Origin: a virus
Virus record (IMG/VR): IMGVR_UViG_3300020566_000009
Span: 1-39,545 of that record
DNA: 39,545 nucleotides
Reading direction: 5' to 3' (one strand)
A program made the position numbers and the translations under genes. The notes below the pieces were generated by a model. That model worked only from the letters and a program-made list of their open reading frames with translations. It had not been told where the DNA came from and searched no databases. Shown in pieces: positions 14,477 to 24,725 of the stretch (positions are counted from its first letter, which is position 1; each line of letters opens with the position of its first letter).

Positions 14477-16911
14477 TGGCAAGTGTAACCCAACGGATAC
14501 CCAACTTCCTTGGTGGTGTATCCAAGCAACCTGATGACAAAAAATTTCCAGGTCAACTGAGAGAATGCCTCAATGCTTACCCAGACCCTACGTTTGGTTT
14601 AGCAAAGCGTCCTGGCTTTAAGCACCTACAGACTTTATCCTCAACACCCAACGCATTTGCCAACGCCAAGTGGTTCTATATCCGTCGTGATAACAGTGAG
14701 ACCTATATCGGTAACATCAACGGATCAACCATTAACGTCTGGAATGCTGCAACAGGTGTAGCTGCAACTGTTACTTATGAGAACAGCGCAGCTAACTACC
14801 TGACAGGTACAAAGGATAACTACGACATCCTCACTGTTCAAGACACAACTCTCGTCGTTAACAACACAGTTACTGTCACAACTCAGGCAGCGACTACTGT
14901 TTATCCAAAGCGTAAGGCAACTATTCGTGTTTACAACGCTGCATATGGAGCTGAATATAAAGTCACGATCAATAGCTCTACTTACAGCTTTACGACAAAG
15001 AACGCTGAGCCTACTACCAATAGCGACACAACAACCAACAAGGTTCTCAACATTGATACTATTCTCTCAACACTTCAGAGCGGTATCAATGGTCTTAGTA
15101 TATCTGGGCTTACTGTTACCAAACTCAAGGGTACGCTTGAATTAAGCTGTACCGCTGATTTTACCATCGATGCATCAGGTGGTGTTGGTGGTGATGATAT
15201 CAAGGCGTATCAGGATAGTGTTAATAACATTGGTGAACTGCCTGGCGAGACGATGAACGGCAGAATTGTAACCGTCAACAATACTGTTGGTCGAGAGGAT
15301 ACTTACTATGCTGAATTCAAAGCAGATAACGGTGTCTCTGGTAAGGGCTATTGGGAAGAGACGATCAAGCCTGGCATATCAATTGGCCTTAACCCCTCTA
15401 CAATGCCCCATGAGCTGCTCAATACAGCACTCAATACCTTCGTATTCAGACCGCTTCAGAAGGACGTTAGCAACGCTGCTAGGTCGTTCTGGGAGCCCCG
15501 GTTGGTTGGTGATGATGAAACCAATGAGCACCCAAGTTTTGTAGGTCAGAAGATCCAGAAAGCATTCTTCCATAACAATCGACTTGGCTTCTTGACTGAA
15601 GACAATGTGTCGATGAGTCAGGCTGGTGAATACTTCAACTTCTATCACGTCACTGCTCTTTCCAGTGTTCCAAACGATCCGATTGATATCAGCTGCTCAA
15701 GCATTCGACCTGCTGTTCTGAAGTCAGTAGTACCAACAGCACAAGGTCTGGTGTTGTTCACCGAAAGCCAACAGTTCATGCTGTATGCAGACCAAGGGGT
15801 GCTGACTCCTGGTACAACAACAATCCGTGCCATCTCTAACTACGAGATTGATCCATTGATCCATCCAGTGGACGTTGGCACCAACATCATGTTTGTCAGC
15901 AAGATTCCTGGTTACATGCGTGTCTTTGCAATGCAAACACGAGGTCAGCAGGAAAGTCCTGATGTGATTGATATTGGTCGGATTATCTCTGAATGGATTC
16001 CAAGCACGATTGACAACCTGATTGCCAGTTCGCAGAACAGCTTCATCGCTATGTCTGGTAGGACTACACCATTTGTGTACTTCTATCGTACTTATGGCTC
16101 AGCTGAGAAGATGCTGATGCAGTCATGGTTTAAGTGGCAACTACCTGGTAATGTTCAATTCTGCACTGTTGATGCTGATAACTTCTGGGCTGTCACTTAC
16201 CAGTCCGGCCAGTACTCACTGATTAGAAACAACCTTAACCAGACTCCTGACAGTCAGATCCTTGTAACCAATCAGGGTAACCCTGTTCAAATCTGCATTG
16301 ATATGTACAGGAACCCATCCTCAGTCGTCTACGACTCTGGCACACAGACCACAAAGTGCTACCTACCGTACAGCGATGTTACGGCGCTTACCCCTGTACT
16401 AATCGTTGCAGGTACTGTCCAGAACAACTCTGTTGTGGAGTCCGGCTTTACCGTGACACCAACACGAGGGACAGATGGGACAGGTACATACTTTGCTGTG
16501 CAAGGGAAGAACCTGACCAGTCAGGCTGCTCAGATCTATATCGGATATAAATACAACTTTGATGTTGAGCTTCCACAGATCTACTACCAGGTTTCTGAAG
16601 GTACGTCTGATTACACAGCGACACTGACTGTTGGTCGCCTGAAGTTCTCCGTTGGTTTGTCCAGCAACATTGGCTTCAAACTTAAGAGGAAAGGGGCTGC
16701 TGAATGGTACGACATTCAATCCGTTCAGGATGCTGATTATTATCTTGCTAACGACGTTCCTCTGACCGAATCTAATATCTTCACTCTTCCTATACATCAA
16801 CGTAATGACAACTTCAACATACGTGTATTCAGTGATTCCCCATTCCCTGTCGCACTTACGTCGATGATGTGGGAAGGCAATTATTCACCTCGCTATTATC
16901 GGAGGCGTTAA
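14476..16911 (+). CDS. Tail tubular protein B (T7 gp12-like nozzle)
   Basis: An 811-aa nozzle protein (T7 gp12 794 aa). It begins with the family signature VTQRIPNFLGGVSKQPDDKK followed by CLNAYPDPTFGLAKRPGFKH. Central blocks include FFHNNRLGFLTEDNVSMSQA, a PNDPIDISCSSIRP segment and TESQQFMLYADQGVLTPGT. The C-terminus ends with SMMWEGNYSPRYYRRR, also typical. The gene overlaps gp11-like by one base. Confidence 0.94.
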   Translation: MASVTQRIPNFLGGVSKQPDDKKFPGQLRECLNAYPDPTFGLAKRPGFKHLQTLSSTPNAFANAKWFYIRRDNSETYIGNINGSTINVWNAATGVAATVTYENSAANYLTGTKDNYDILTVQDTTLVVNNTVTVTTQAATTVYPKRKATIRVYNAAYGAEYKVTINSSTYSFTTKNAEPTTNSDTTTNKVLNIDTILSTLQSGINGLSISGLTVTKLKGTLELSCTADFTIDASGGVGGDDIKAYQDSVNNIGELPGETMNGRIVTVNNTVGREDTYYAEFKADNGVSGKGYWEETIKPGISIGLNPSTMPHELLNTALNTFVFRPLQKDVSNAARSFWEPRLVGDDETNEHPSFVGQKIQKAFFHNNRLGFLTEDNVSMSQAGEYFNFYHVTALSSVPNDPIDISCSSIRPAVLKSVVPTAQGLVLFTESQQFMLYADQGVLTPGTTTIRAISNYEIDPLIHPVDVGTNIMFVSKIPGYMRVFAMQTRGQQESPDVIDIGRIISEWIPSTIDNLIASSQNSFIAMSGRTTPFVYFYRTYGSAEKMLMQSWFKWQLPGNVQFCTVDADNFWAVTYQSGQYSLIRNNLNQTPDSQILVTNQGNPVQICIDMYRNPSSVVYDSGTQTTKCYLPYSDVTALTPVLIVAGTVQNNSVVESGFTVTPTRGTDGTGTYFAVQGKNLTSQAAQIYIGYKYNFDVELPQIYYQVSEGTSDYTATLTVGRLKFSVGLSSNIGFKLKRKGAAEWYDIQSVQDADYYLANDVPLTESNIFTLPIHQRNDNFNIRVFSDSPFPVALTSMMWEGNYSPRYYRRR

Positions 16912-16914
16912 GGG

Positions 16915-17790
16915 ATGGCCTTTGGATGGGACGATGCAATCTTTGGGGCTCTGAGTATTGGTAGTTCTATTTTAGGAGCTTCTAGTCAGCAGTCTCAAAT
17001 TGATGCTTACAACGAACAGGTAGCTAAGCAATATAAATACGATATGCAGACCTGGAGGTTTGGCAACCGTCAGGGTAGACGTGCCGCCAATTGGGCCAGA
17101 CAAGATGCTCGGATGCAGTTCGATAATCTTGTCAATACCTATAAGTGGCAAGATGAAGCTGATCTGAGGTCCTGGGACTATCAGAATAAAATGCTGACGT
17201 TTGATCATCGAAATCAACTACGTCAGTTTGATCAGTCTGAGAAGAACTATAAGAAACAGCTTCACTTCAATAATGTTGCAGCTGCTCAGGCTTATGAGGC
17301 AGAGCGGAATGTCCGTTTAGAAATTGGTATTGGACAAGCGTTTGACCGTCAAGACATGATGGTTGATCAGCTTATGGATGCTGGTGCATCACAGGTCACA
17401 GCTCAACCTGGTCGAAGCGCTGGCAAGATTCAAGCAGCAAGTCTTGCGACTTACGGACGAAACATGGCGAAGATGGACGAAAGTCTGCGTAGCGCAGATC
17501 GTCAGTTTGCCATGAATTCCCGAAAGATTGACATTGAAAAACTTGGTGCTGATCTTGCTGCAGAAGCGGCTCGCATGCTGAAGCCTGAGATGCCTCCGCA
17601 AATGCCTAAGCCTAAGGCTCGTCCGCTGCCCAAACTACATCTACCCCTCAAGTATAAGAAGCCACCCAAGCCTATCAAAGGTGCTATGCAAAGCAGTGCT
17701 GGTGTTTGGACATCTGCTGCTTCTAGTGCTCTTAGTGGTTTGGCTAGCATGAACTGGAGCGGTATTGCTAAGAGTAAAACTACTGGCTAA
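16915..17790 (+). CDS. Internal virion protein (T7 gp14-like position)
   Basis: A 291-aa protein with a hydrophobic N-terminal helix (IFGALSIGSSILGASSQQ) followed by long Gln/Arg/Asp-rich helices (about residues 25-215) and a Pro/Lys-rich segment (PEMPPQMPKPKARPLPKLHL). Size, order and the N-terminal membrane-like helix fit gp14, which is ejected at infection and forms a channel in the outer membrane. Sequence identity to T7 is not obvious, so the call rests on synteny and architecture. ATG 16915 comes four bases after the previous stop. Confidence 0.75.
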   Translation: MAFGWDDAIFGALSIGSSILGASSQQSQIDAYNEQVAKQYKYDMQTWRFGNRQGRRAANWARQDARMQFDNLVNTYKWQDEADLRSWDYQNKMLTFDHRNQLRQFDQSEKNYKKQLHFNNVAAAQAYEAERNVRLEIGIGQAFDRQDMMVDQLMDAGASQVTAQPGRSAGKIQAASLATYGRNMAKMDESLRSADRQFAMNSRKIDIEKLGADLAAEAARMLKPEMPPQMPKPKARPLPKLHLPLKYKKPPKPIKGAMQSSAGVWTSAASSALSGLASMNWSGIAKSKTTG

Positions 17791-17796
17791 AAGAAA

Positions 17797-20778
17797 ATGA
17801 AAGAGGTACAGTATCAAGGGTACGCCCGATCTATGCCTTTTGATCCGATTCGGGTCTCCAATGCAAATGTAGAACAGATTGCACGCCAAGGCGCGCAGAC
17901 TCTGAAGTACATGGATATGGCGGCCAAGCAGGATCTTGAGAATCGTCGTGCTCAAACTGAAGCGCTTTCTAAGAATGCAGAGTTTGAGCGTCAACAACTA
18001 GGTCGTAGAGAGGATTTACGTGCTGCTAACAAGCGTGACTTCCAAGCCTCACGTACACGTAACTTTGAAGTTCAAAAGCAACAACTTGAAGCACAGGCAC
18101 TCAGTGAGCGTAACTTTTATTCTTCATTGAGTGATTTCAGCGCAAAAGCTGCCAAGCTTGCTGGCGACATGAAGGAGCAGAAGCTTGAGCGTGAATGGGA
18201 TGAGGAATACACCAACACCTACCTGCATGGCATTCCAACTGACCAGGCAATGCAACAACTTGAAGGTGAGCATCAGCTCCAGATTCAAGGTGAGTATTAC
18301 CAAACCAAGTTGGACATCCGTGAAGCTGCTGGTGGTGATCCTTATGCTATTGCTCAACTTCGGAATTTAGATCCTAATCGTCAACATGCTCGTGATGCAG
18401 CTACTGCTCGTATGGCGGCAGCATCTTGGGGTGATTGGATCAACAGTCAATTCAGTACTAACACCAGCTTCACACTTAGTCTTCCTGGTGAAGATGGTAA
18501 GCCGGTCGAAATAACGCCGTCACAGGCCTCTACAAGCCCCCAGAAGGCCGCCTTCCTAACTGCTCTGCTACCTGAGTATCTGAAGCAGAATGGGCTTCAT
18601 GGTAAGTCTTCTAGGTTCCTTGCAAGTGCCTTGATGGATATGCGTCGCACTTCTGATGGAATCCTTGCAGAGACCAGGAAGTACGAAGCAAAACAAGCTA
18701 ACGATGAGATGGTCTCTAAAGCACGTGATGCTGCTTATGACCTCTCTGAAGATCCATTCAAGGCCATGCAGTACTACAGGACGCTTGTCCGTAGTAAAGA
18801 TGCTAACGGTAACACGCTTGGCTTTGCTGAAGCACGTCAGGTCTGGCTAAAGGATATCTACACTGCAACTGATGGTTCTGGTGCATTCAAATTCAGTGAA
18901 GCTGATATTGAACGCATCCTTGCACAACCTTTTGATGGCCCAGACCGTACACCAATCGGTGATCGCTATAGCGCTGAGATTGCAACGCTCAAGCAGCAAC
19001 GAGCTAAGCAGCTGAATGATCTCTACTCTGAGCAGAAGCAGACCGAGCAACGTCAATTCGGTGAGTGGAATGACCAGACTCGTGAGTGGTTGAACACCAA
19101 GTGGAGTGGAGACGCCACTGAACTTGATGCCTTGATTGAAAAGGCTCAAAAGGATGGCAATGAAGCTGGTGTCAAACTGCTTCAGATGTATTCACAAGAT
19201 CTCAGTAACACAGGTAGGAACGACAAGTTCCACGAGCAACTGTTTGCTGAGAAGGAGCTGATGGGTGTCCTGACTGTTGAAGAAGTCCTTCGTTCAGATA
19301 CCTCAACTCAATTTAAACTTAACTGGAAGCAGCGTGCTCAAAAAGCCGAGCAAAATGCTGTACCAAAAGAAGTCCGTGAAGGTGCTCAAGACGCTGTCAA
19401 AGCAGCCCTTGCACGAAAACTCGGTGAGTTTGACACCTCCCGAATTAAGCACGAAAGCTACGGACGTGCTGTTGACGGTGCCATGCGTGATTACATGCGT
19501 GATTACCGCGACTTCATGCTGAAGCCTGGAGCTACTGCAGGTCAGGCTGATGAGTATGCACTCAGTCGATTCAAGGCAAGGCTTGATCAGAAGGATGGTA
19601 GCTATTCAGTTGGCCGTATTGAGAATGGTGCATACAAGGGTAACTTCTTTACCAAGTATACCCTTAAACCTCAAAGCCAAATCACCTTCCCGCTAACCCA
19701 CGCACGGGAACAAATCAAAGCAGATAACAACCCTGCCTGGAGCCTTGAGAATCGGCCTCTCCTCGACAAAGCTGTTCTCCAAAAGATCAGTGATAGAGCC
19801 AAGACCGGTCAGCAGATCTCTCTTCCTGACTCTGCTCGCTACCTGGCCAACATGACCAATGTGTCACCATTGGATGTGGTGAATGCTCAAATGAAGCATT
19901 TTGGGATTGAGCAGATTCCTGTGCAAGCTATGCAACGTGGTATTGGATCACTGGATCCTGAATACCAGCGTCTGGTGTCGTATCAACCTAATATGACACG
20001 CATTGCAATTGCTGGGCTTGGCAGTGGAAACCTCCCTGCTGTTCCTGCTAAGCGTATTCAAGGTAAGGTTAATTCTCCATCAGATATCCTCTCGACTTTC
20101 CTTGCTGCTGGCGGTAACCCTAAGGAAGCCGCCCTAATGACTGCCATTGCTATGGCTGAATCGAGTGGTCGACAGGACGCTGCTCGTAGTGATACCGATG
20201 TGCATGGTTGGTTCCAAGTGAGGTATCCCGTTCATGTTGACAAGCTACGTGCTTTAGGTATTACTTCTCGCGGTCAGCTTCTTGACCCCATGAATAATAC
20301 CAAGGCTGCTCTGGCTATCCGTAAGTCACAAGGTCTAGGTGCGTGGGAAGCTTACACAAATGGTCGTTACAAGCAATTCCTCCCACAAGCTGAAGCTGCT
20401 ATGCGTAGTTTTGGTCAATCACAATGGCGTCAAGGTCCTACGATGAACTTTAATGTCGTCCAGTATCTTACTGGTGACCGGGCTTATAAGCACCCTAAAA
20501 ATAATCCTCAGTTCTACTATGCAGCTGACCATGGTGGTAGTAACTACCATGAACATGTTGGCTTCCGTTCACGTCAGGATAGGGATAGAGCAATTTCTGT
20601 TCTTAAAAAGCATGGTGTCAAGATCGGATCAATGAATGATGGTGTCCATGCAGAAGGCAGTCTTCATTACCAAGACCGAGCTGTGGACCTTCCGATGCCA
20701 TTCAATATTGCTCCTGGTAGCCGTGAAGAGCAAGCTTATTCCCGCCGTGTACGTCAAATCTTAGGTATCCCCGGATGA
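17797..20778 (+). CDS. Internal core protein with lytic transglycosylase and M15-like C-terminal domains
   Basis: A 993-aa protein at the T7 gp15 place. Residues about 1-760 are long Gln/Glu/Lys-rich helices typical of internal core proteins. Near residue 780, MTAIAMAESSGRQDAARSDT, then VHGWFQVRYPVHV and LAIRKSQGLGAWEAYTNGRY, match a soluble lytic transglycosylase with its catalytic Glu in AMAESSG. The last about 110 residues (FYYAADHGGSNYHEHVGF, then GVHAEGSLHYQDRAVDLPMP) have an HxxxxxxD-type pattern like M15 D-Ala-D-Ala peptidases. It probably opens peptidoglycan for DNA entry. In T7 the transglycosylase belongs to gp16, so the domain has moved to the neighbouring gene here. Confidence 0.83.
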   Translation: MKEVQYQGYARSMPFDPIRVSNANVEQIARQGAQTLKYMDMAAKQDLENRRAQTEALSKNAEFERQQLGRREDLRAANKRDFQASRTRNFEVQKQQLEAQALSERNFYSSLSDFSAKAAKLAGDMKEQKLEREWDEEYTNTYLHGIPTDQAMQQLEGEHQLQIQGEYYQTKLDIREAAGGDPYAIAQLRNLDPNRQHARDAATARMAAASWGDWINSQFSTNTSFTLSLPGEDGKPVEITPSQASTSPQKAAFLTALLPEYLKQNGLHGKSSRFLASALMDMRRTSDGILAETRKYEAKQANDEMVSKARDAAYDLSEDPFKAMQYYRTLVRSKDANGNTLGFAEARQVWLKDIYTATDGSGAFKFSEADIERILAQPFDGPDRTPIGDRYSAEIATLKQQRAKQLNDLYSEQKQTEQRQFGEWNDQTREWLNTKWSGDATELDALIEKAQKDGNEAGVKLLQMYSQDLSNTGRNDKFHEQLFAEKELMGVLTVEEVLRSDTSTQFKLNWKQRAQKAEQNAVPKEVREGAQDAVKAALARKLGEFDTSRIKHESYGRAVDGAMRDYMRDYRDFMLKPGATAGQADEYALSRFKARLDQKDGSYSVGRIENGAYKGNFFTKYTLKPQSQITFPLTHAREQIKADNNPAWSLENRPLLDKAVLQKISDRAKTGQQISLPDSARYLANMTNVSPLDVVNAQMKHFGIEQIPVQAMQRGIGSLDPEYQRLVSYQPNMTRIAIAGLGSGNLPAVPAKRIQGKVNSPSDILSTFLAAGGNPKEAALMTAIAMAESSGRQDAARSDTDVHGWFQVRYPVHVDKLRALGITSRGQLLDPMNNTKAALAIRKSQGLGAWEAYTNGRYKQFLPQAEAAMRSFGQSQWRQGPTMNFNVVQYLTGDRAYKHPKNNPQFYYAADHGGSNYHEHVGFRSRQDRDRAISVLKKHGVKIGSMNDGVHAEGSLHYQDRAVDLPMPFNIAPGSREEQAYSRRVRQILGIPG

Positions 20779-23700
20779 CAGACAACTTTAATCTCTCTGG
20801 TGCTCAAATCATCGAAGACCCCGATGAAGAGCGCTATATCCACGATGTAAACACTGAGGCTATCATCGCTGGGCAAGAGGAATCACTAAAAAAAGTACAA
20901 GCCCAATCGCAACCTCAAACACCTGCAGGCTCTTCTGCACCTGAACAACCCAGCTCCCCACAACCACAGACTAGTAATGGTGGTGAGCAGCAAGGGCCTC
21001 GTGACTTTGCCCCTCTAAAGGCAGCAGCTGACTTCTCTAAGTCCATCACTGATGTTGCTGTAAAAGCGCCGATGCTCGGTGTAGGTGACTTTGTCTCTGA
21101 CCTTGCTGGACTGCTCCCTCTTACCAAAGGTATTGATGAGTGGTGGGATAAGACAGCTACTCGTTCTGAGAGCCAGCTGGAGAATGCTGTTCGTGACGCC
21201 TCTTCTGTCATCATCCCTACTCTTGTCGGCACAAAGCTGGCTATTAAGGGTGGAAACCTTGCTTCCTCAACTGCCAATCTTTCCAAGCGTACTCAACTGA
21301 TCGGCAAGCTTGCAGCTGGTGTTGGTGTTGATGCTGGTGTTACCGCAATTGCCAGCACATCTGAGCGTGACGACAACGTCGCTGGGGCTTTAAACAAATG
21401 GCTTGGTTGGGACATTCCATGGGCTACCCGAGATGGTGATAGCCCTGATGTGATCCGAGCTAAGAACGTGATGGAAGCTGCTGGTCTTTCCGGTGCTACC
21501 TCAGTTCTCGAAGCTTTCTTTGCTCTCCGTAAAGGTTCCACAAAGGTCCGCCCGAAAGATCCCCTTGCTGAGGAGGTTGTCACCGCACGTCAAACCTCCC
21601 AAGCTTTGGATGAGGACCCTGTGGTTGCAGCAGTAACCAACCGCGATCTCCTTCGTGAGGACGGTATTACAGAAGAAGCTATCCGCCGTCTTGAAGCTGA
21701 TCCCCAGGGGATGTATGACCCATTCGTCAACAATATCTTTGAGGGCCAGAAGCGTGCACTCAACAATGTTGACGTAGATCCATTTCAAGCCAAGATTGAC
21801 CACGCATTGATCCAGAAGAATATCGGCACAACCAATGGACGTGCTACTTCTGTTGTCACTGATAACTTCATGGATGGCTTGATGAATGCCACCCGTGGAA
21901 CTGATAGGGCCAATCTTGTTGAGGATGTATGGCTTCGTGCTGCACCTTCTGCTGATGTACGTAAAGAGGTTATCCGTGATGGTCGCAAGGAGATCATCGA
22001 CATCTCTGCAAAGGACATCAACAAGTCCATTGACAACCTGTTCAATGCTTCGACTGATTCTGGTGTAACCATTCAACAGTTCACTGACATCGTCAAAGAG
22101 ATGCGGCGTGATGTCTTTAATTCACAAAGTGTTCTTGACGAAGCAGGGTGGATCACCACAAGCCGTGCCTTCAAGCAAGCATTTGACACGGTTTATAACC
22201 CTAACAACCTTCGAGCATCTGCGATGATCACGCAGAATGCTGCTGATAACGTTGCAGATACCATCACTGCAGCTCGTCTTATCGATGATGTCGCTGACAC
22301 CTCACGTCAACAAGAGCTGATCATCAAGAAGCTTGAGGTCATGGCAGGTGAAATGTCCGTACGTAGTTGGACTCTTGGTAGTGGCCTTGACTTCCTCAAG
22401 TTCAAGCGTGGTAAGAAATCGCCTGAAGAGATCGCTGCTTGGATGCAAACACGTAACCAAGCATTCGATGAGGTGCTTGCTGCTAAGGCAGAGAAGGGTC
22501 GTGAATTCGTTGAAACATACAGCCGAATTGCAAAGGAAAGGCCTGAATTCCTGAAGCCGTTCTACGAGATCTACGATTACACCAACGGTAAAGTTGACGA
22601 TCTCCAAAAGCTTCACCGTTACATGCAACACCGCATTGGTGTGATTGGTAAGGCTTTCGTTGACGGTGCTCCTGAAGTACCTAGCGCTATTGTGCAGGGT
22701 GCACAGGCTACCCGCTATAACTTTATGCTCCTTGGCCGCGCACCATCACGGGCTGCGGTTGGTAATATCATTGGTCTTGTAACCAAACCAGTGTCCATCC
22801 TTGCTGGCTCTAAATTTATCGGAGAGGGCGGTGACCAAGTATTTAGGCGTGCGTTATACGGTTTCGGTGGCGTCGCTGAAAACCTAAATCGTGCTCGTAA
22901 GCACATGGCTGAAGAGTGGCGAAAAATTAATGCAGATCCTGAGTTCGCAGCCAATCGTGGACGTGCAGATGAAGTCTCTTCTATCTACGATGACTTCACA
23001 GCTGTTGAAGACTACGTACAAACTAAGTGGGCAAACTCAGGGAATCCTGGTGACTTAGGTCGTGTAGCTGCTTGGAACCTGGCAAAGGTTTTCCACGCCT
23101 TCAACAAGAATAACGTTGTCCGTGCAGGTACAAATGCACTTCATTCGCTTGATGGCTTCGTCAACTCCATGATGGCCAGCATGGGTGCACGGTTCAATGC
23201 GTACGACGAGGTATTTTCACAAACAAAAGGTGTCTTCAACGAAGAACTATTCCAAGCTAAACAACGTGAACTGTATAGTCAAGCCTTCGATCCATCTGGG
23301 CTGATTAAGGATGAAGCTATTCGCCATGCTGCCAAAGAGCTGACACTTCAACTCGACTACAAGATGGTCGATAGCTTGGAGAACATTATGAAGAATGTTC
23401 CTGCTGCTAAGGGACTGTTCATGTTCCCGAAGACAGGACTTAACGGTGTTGAGTTTGCGTGGTCATTCAACCCACTTAGCTCTATGGGGCTTGCTGTCGG
23501 ACGTGTCCGCCGTACATTCGCAGCTAGGACTCCAGATGAAATCTCAGCTGTCCTAAGGGAGCATGGCCATAACCCAACCTCCAATGACGCCGAGATCCTT
23601 TTTAAAACCGTTAAGTCAGAGTATTTAGGCCGTCAACTCATGGGATCAACCATTGTGATGGCTGCAGGTATGTACGCACTTGCAGGTAACCTCACCGGCA

Positions 23701-24719
23701 ATGGTCCTCAGGATGGTGCAGAACGTGCTCGCATGACAAAGATGGGCTTTAAGCCTAACTCTTTCCGTGACCCTGTTACTGGTGAGTGGCGCAGCTATAA
23801 GGGTATTGAACCCTATTCTGATTTGTTGGCTCTTGTTGGTGATGTTGTTTACCAATCTACGCGAGTTGACCAGCCTGTGACCGAAGACTGGTTCAGGAAG
23901 ATCGCTTTTGCCGTTAGCATGAACGTTGCTAATAAAACGTTCCTTAGTGGCTTTGAGCCACTTGTCTCGGCCCTCAGCGGAGATGAAGCAGCCTGGTCAC
24001 GTCTGATTGCTACTCAAGTAGACCAGACCGTCATTCCGTTCAGTGGAGTTCGCAGCATGCTCAGTGCTGCCATCACACCACAGCTCAAGGATGTAGAGAA
24101 CGATATTGGGTCTTATCTTCTCAATCGCAACAAGTTTCTCTTTAAAGGTAATGACTACCTGAAGGATCTTCTTGATGTCTACACAGGTGAACGCATCCGT
24201 GAAGAGGAACCCTTTATTGCGGCCATCAATGTTGCTCTTCCATTCTTCAACACTAACGGTGGTATGGAACCTTGGCGTCAATGGCTGCTGCAGACTGGTT
24301 GGGATGGGCTAAACCTACCTCGTGTTAACCCTGTTACCAAACAGAATCTGACTGCAGAAGAGCGTCACTGGATCAACAACTGGATCGGTAAGAACTACGG
24401 CCTTGCGGACCAGATCGACCAATTACGTCAGCAAGATGAGAAGTGGTGGGACAAGAAGGTAACTGAGTTTGCGAAAAGGCGTGGAAACCTCGACAACTCT
24501 GTCCTTCCAATTAAAGAACTTACCACTTATGACATGCTTGATCGTATCCATAATGATGCCTTTGATAAAGCATGGGCAGCTTATGAGTATGAACAAGCCT
24601 CTACTGGCAACATCCCTGCTTACCGCAAAATGATTAAGGGTCAGCTTAATCAAGGTGATGTTGCAGGTGCGGTGCAATCCGCTCAACAGCTTCAGCAAAT
24701 ACTCGACACAAGAAAGTAA
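20775..24719 (+). CDS. Large internal core protein (T7 gp16-like)
   Basis: 1314 aa, the size of T7 gp16 (1318 aa), directly downstream of the gp15-type gene and overlapping it by four bases (ATGA). The acidic N-terminus is followed by a Pro/Gln/Ser-rich linker (about residues 40-75) and then long helical regions. Hydrophobic segments occur, for example QLMGSTIVMAAGMYALAGNL. No transglycosylase motif is seen at the N-terminus, unlike T7 gp16; that activity sits in the previous gene. The likely role is ejection into the host and forming the trans-envelope DNA channel. Confidence 0.83.
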   Translation: MTDNFNLSGAQIIEDPDEERYIHDVNTEAIIAGQEESLKKVQAQSQPQTPAGSSAPEQPSSPQPQTSNGGEQQGPRDFAPLKAAADFSKSITDVAVKAPMLGVGDFVSDLAGLLPLTKGIDEWWDKTATRSESQLENAVRDASSVIIPTLVGTKLAIKGGNLASSTANLSKRTQLIGKLAAGVGVDAGVTAIASTSERDDNVAGALNKWLGWDIPWATRDGDSPDVIRAKNVMEAAGLSGATSVLEAFFALRKGSTKVRPKDPLAEEVVTARQTSQALDEDPVVAAVTNRDLLREDGITEEAIRRLEADPQGMYDPFVNNIFEGQKRALNNVDVDPFQAKIDHALIQKNIGTTNGRATSVVTDNFMDGLMNATRGTDRANLVEDVWLRAAPSADVRKEVIRDGRKEIIDISAKDINKSIDNLFNASTDSGVTIQQFTDIVKEMRRDVFNSQSVLDEAGWITTSRAFKQAFDTVYNPNNLRASAMITQNAADNVADTITAARLIDDVADTSRQQELIIKKLEVMAGEMSVRSWTLGSGLDFLKFKRGKKSPEEIAAWMQTRNQAFDEVLAAKAEKGREFVETYSRIAKERPEFLKPFYEIYDYTNGKVDDLQKLHRYMQHRIGVIGKAFVDGAPEVPSAIVQGAQATRYNFMLLGRAPSRAAVGNIIGLVTKPVSILAGSKFIGEGGDQVFRRALYGFGGVAENLNRARKHMAEEWRKINADPEFAANRGRADEVSSIYDDFTAVEDYVQTKWANSGNPGDLGRVAAWNLAKVFHAFNKNNVVRAGTNALHSLDGFVNSMMASMGARFNAYDEVFSQTKGVFNEELFQAKQRELYSQAFDPSGLIKDEAIRHAAKELTLQLDYKMVDSLENIMKNVPAAKGLFMFPKTGLNGVEFAWSFNPLSSMGLAVGRVRRTFAARTPDEISAVLREHGHNPTSNDAEILFKTVKSEYLGRQLMGSTIVMAAGMYALAGNLTGNGPQDGAERARMTKMGFKPNSFRDPVTGEWRSYKGIEPYSDLLALVGDVVYQSTRVDQPVTEDWFRKIAFAVSMNVANKTFLSGFEPLVSALSGDEAAWSRLIATQVDQTVIPFSGVRSMLSAAITPQLKDVENDIGSYLLNRNKFLFKGNDYLKDLLDVYTGERIREEEPFIAAINVALPFFNTNGGMEPWRQWLLQTGWDGLNLPRVNPVTKQNLTAEERHWINNWIGKNYGLADQIDQLRQQDEKWWDKKVTEFAKRRGNLDNSVLPIKELTTYDMLDRIHNDAFDKAWAAYEYEQASTGNIPAYRKMIKGQLNQGDVAGAVQSAQQLQQILDTRK

Positions 24720-24725
24720 AGCGTC

